Assembly (NCBI GenBank): GCA_002238865.1 | Contig: MPNE01000010.1 | Coordinates: forward strand, 1-64,000 | DNA: 64,000 bases | Origin: Gemmatimonadetes bacterium bin94 | GTDB lineage: Bacteria; Gemmatimonadota; Gemmatimonadetes; Longimicrobiales; Gaopeijiaceae | Direction of reading: 5' to 3' | Shown here: in pieces, positions 62,757 through 64,000 of the stretch | Numbering within the stretch: position 1 is the stretch's first letter | How the letters are laid out: the number at the start of each line of letters is the position of its first letter | Notes under the pieces: generated by a model | Database searches by the model: none | The model's input: the letters and a program-made list of their open reading frames with translations, nothing else | Told to the model about the DNA's origin: nothing | Program-made: the position numbers and the translations under genes

Positions 62757-63466
62757 GCGGGCGGGACGAGAGCGCGGCTGCGCCGGCCGGGGGAATCGCG
62801 CGGACAGGGCCGATCGCGCCGACCGCCCACCGCCGCTCCCCGGTCGTCTTCGACGCCAACCCCGCCACGACCGAGGTGCGGGACGGCTGGACCGTGGCGC
62901 TTCGCTACCGGCACGAAGAACAGCACGCGGGCCCCCTTCTGGTCGACCTGAGCCACCGCCGCCGCTGGGACTATCAGGACGGCAGCGTGGCGACCCAACG
63001 GCCCATGGATCTGCCCGTGCCGCGGGAATATGGTCAGGTAGGGGTGCATGGTTCCCTGGTCATCAACCGCATGAACCGCACCCAGGTCGCGATCTGGCAC
63101 CTGGGCGACGACCCGGCCCCCACCCCGCCCCCCGAGACCGCCTTCACCGAGATCACGGACGGACACTGCATGCTGGCGTTCGTCGGTCCGGAAGTCCCCG
63201 CCGTGCTGGAACACCTCACGTCCCTCGACCTCTTCGACCCGGCCCGCGCCACGCCCTTTCTCACCCAGGGGCCGGTGCTGCACGTCCCCTGCCAGATCGT
63301 CACGTTCTCCAGCGACCTGGTCATCATGACGCTGGCCAGAGGCTACGGCGAGATGTTCGCGCACGCCGCTCTGCATTCGGGCGCCCTGGCTGGACTCCGG
63401 CCCGGCGGCGAGGACGCGTTCAAGCGGGCGTTTGCACGGGCAACGGCGACTTCCGCTTGTGGATGA
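62753..63466 (+). CDS. soxG: Sarcosine oxidase gamma subunit
   Basis: 237 residues, within the SoxG range but divergent. VGVHGSLVINRMNRTQVAIWHLGD, TEITDGHCMLAFVGPEVPAVLEHLTSLDL (read in parts) and PVLHVPCQIVTFSSDLVIMTLARGYGEMF fit the gamma/GcvT-like pattern, with DLFDPARATPFLTQ as in SoxG. The N-terminal 30 residues are low-complexity. Identity is supported mainly by its place after soxA with an ATGA overlap (62753-62756). Last gene of the operon. Confidence 0.8.
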   Translation: MSGRDESAAAPAGGIARTGPIAPTAHRRSPVVFDANPATTEVRDGWTVALRYRHEEQHAGPLLVDLSHRRRWDYQDGSVATQRPMDLPVPREYGQVGVHGSLVINRMNRTQVAIWHLGDDPAPTPPPETAFTEITDGHCMLAFVGPEVPAVLEHLTSLDLFDPARATPFLTQGPVLHVPCQIVTFSSDLVIMTLARGYGEMFAHAALHSGALAGLRPGGEDAFKRAFARATATSACG

Positions 63467-63475
63467 CTCGGCCAT

Positions 63476-63489
63476 TCGGGCGCGCCCGA
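63476..63489. terminator. GC palindrome after the sox operon
   Basis: TCGGGCGCGCCCGA, a perfect 14-base palindrome ten bases after the soxG stop. As RNA it could fold, but without a loop of normal size or a U-tract the terminator call is weak. Confidence 0.25.
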
Positions 63490-63643
63490 TCGAAGGGTGC
63501 CTGTAATGGGGGGTCATGACTGCGCCCAGAACGGTAAGTAGCAGTGCCGCTCCTCATGGCGGCGGCGTGCGGAAGCAACGTCGAGGAGGTCTCGGAAGTG
63601 ATGCGACCACCGCCGCCTCGCCCCTCGGACCCGACCTTGATCG

Positions 63644-64000
63644 CTACGCCTCGGGGCCTTCCCTCGGAAAGCCCCTGAAAGGGTTCGGAAGAGACTTCGG
63701 GCTCGAAAAGCCCCCACCGGTCTCGATGTCGACGGCTATCGAGCCGATCAGGTTCCGGATCGCCTTCTTACCGCGGCGCAATCCGTAGCGATACAATCTG
63801 CGCCAGCCCAGCATCGCCGCTGTTCCGCCAGCAAGGAAGCCCGCCACCGCCGCGCCGGCTGCGAGACCTCCAATCCCGAGGGCGGCGCCCGCGGCTGCGC
63901 CCACGAAGCCACCTCCGACGCCGCCCAACGACGCGAGCACCCCCGAGAGGCTGCCTCCGACCCACAGAGTGAGCTTGTGGCTGTGCGTCAGGCTCGCTTG
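63644..64000 (-). CDS. Gly/Ala-rich membrane protein, 5' end outside window
   Basis: The minus-strand frame is open to the right edge, so the N-terminus lies outside; the GTG at 63940 is only an internal codon. Visible residues begin QASLTHSHKLTLWVGGSLSG and continue with two or three glycine-zipper-like hydrophobic stretches (GVGGGFVGAAAGAALGIGGL, AAGAAVAGFLAGGTAAM), then a basic helix WRRLYRYGLRRGKKAIRNLI and a short tail. It resembles the membrane/glycine-zipper ends of exported or kinase-linked proteins, but no family can be named. Convergent with the sox operon. Confidence 0.55.
   Translation of the reverse strand, partial: QASLTHSHKLTLWVGGSLSGVLASLGGVGGGFVGAAAGAALGIGGLAAGAAVAGFLAGGTAAMLGWRRLYRYGLRRGKKAIRNLIGSIAVDIETGGGFSSPKSLPNPFRGFPREGPEA

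Noticed and set aside
1..64000. tRNA, rRNA, CRISPR, insertion sequence or phage integrase
   Set aside because: I looked in every intergenic stretch and saw no cloverleaf-like sequence, repeat-spacer array or transposase/integrase motif. Intergenic gaps are short and mostly under 250 bases.

Overview
This 64 kb window is high-GC bacterial chromosome, coding-dense on both strands, with no rRNA, tRNA, CRISPR array, transposase or phage gene that I can recognise. The best taxonomic fit is Gemmatimonadota. The reasons are three six-bladed beta-propeller lipoproteins with a DSAG-type N-terminus, secreted amidases with lipoboxes, Tat-exported NAD-epimerase-like proteins, cytochrome c/copper-monooxygenase-like secreted proteins, Asp-box (BNR) giants and a TonB-receptor remnant. 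This is inference from gene content; a host-associated or marine lifestyle is plausible but unproven.

Layout. 1-6.3 kb: a 5'-partial nuclease-like gene, then a leftward set made of a multihaem-type cytochrome c/PHM-like protein, its secreted partner, a cytokinin-dehydrogenase-like FAD oxidase and a TOMM (thiazole/oxazole-modified microcin) leader-binding E1-like protein whose fused YcaO domain is cut off. 6.6-17.9 kb: rightward secreted catabolic genes (Tat epimerase, two amidases, a large Asp-box protein), a DUF3667 membrane protein and a broken TonB receptor. 17.9-27.1 kb: a leftward block with a beta-propeller lipoprotein, a RidA-like protein, a YtcJ-type amidohydrolase, two toxin-antitoxin pairs (Phd/PIN and AbiEi/AbiEii), a second Tat epimerase and an ABC-2 exporter. 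27.3-30.4 kb: a TolB/TPR membrane protein and a beta-propeller lipoprotein.

30.4-38.4 kb is a sugar operon (beta-propeller lipoprotein, nucleotidyltransferase, SSS symporter, galactokinase) associated with two AAA/DUF4143 ATPase genes. Both ATPase genes carry the same inverted repeat directly against the start codon. One of them sits as a roughly 1.3 kb cassette in the 3' end of the nucleotidyltransferase gene, flanked by an 82-bp direct repeat. 38.4-46.9 kb: a membrane MutS-like ATPase, a serine hydrolase overlapping a P450-ferredoxin-PanB chain, a leucine-dehydrogenase-like enzyme and an M28 peptidase. 46.9-56.5 kb: a TPR lipoprotein frameshifted at G-homopolymers, a second copy of the cytochrome c/PHM module, an HTTM-AsnB pair and a sialidase-fold secreted protein. 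56.8-63.5 kb: a heterotetrameric sarcosine oxidase operon (B-D-A-G) preceded by an extra DAO-family flavoenzyme. The right edge cuts a Gly/Ala-rich membrane protein.

Genes are tightly coupled: many neighbours share ATGA, GTGA or TGATG overlaps. The observations most worth pursuing are the DUF4143 cassette with its start-codon inverted repeat and target duplication, the truncated TOMM gene coupled to a FAD oxidase, the HTTM-AsnB pair with a coupled micro-ORF, a 34-bp dyad shared by two distant sites, and the duplicated cytochrome c/PHM two-gene module.
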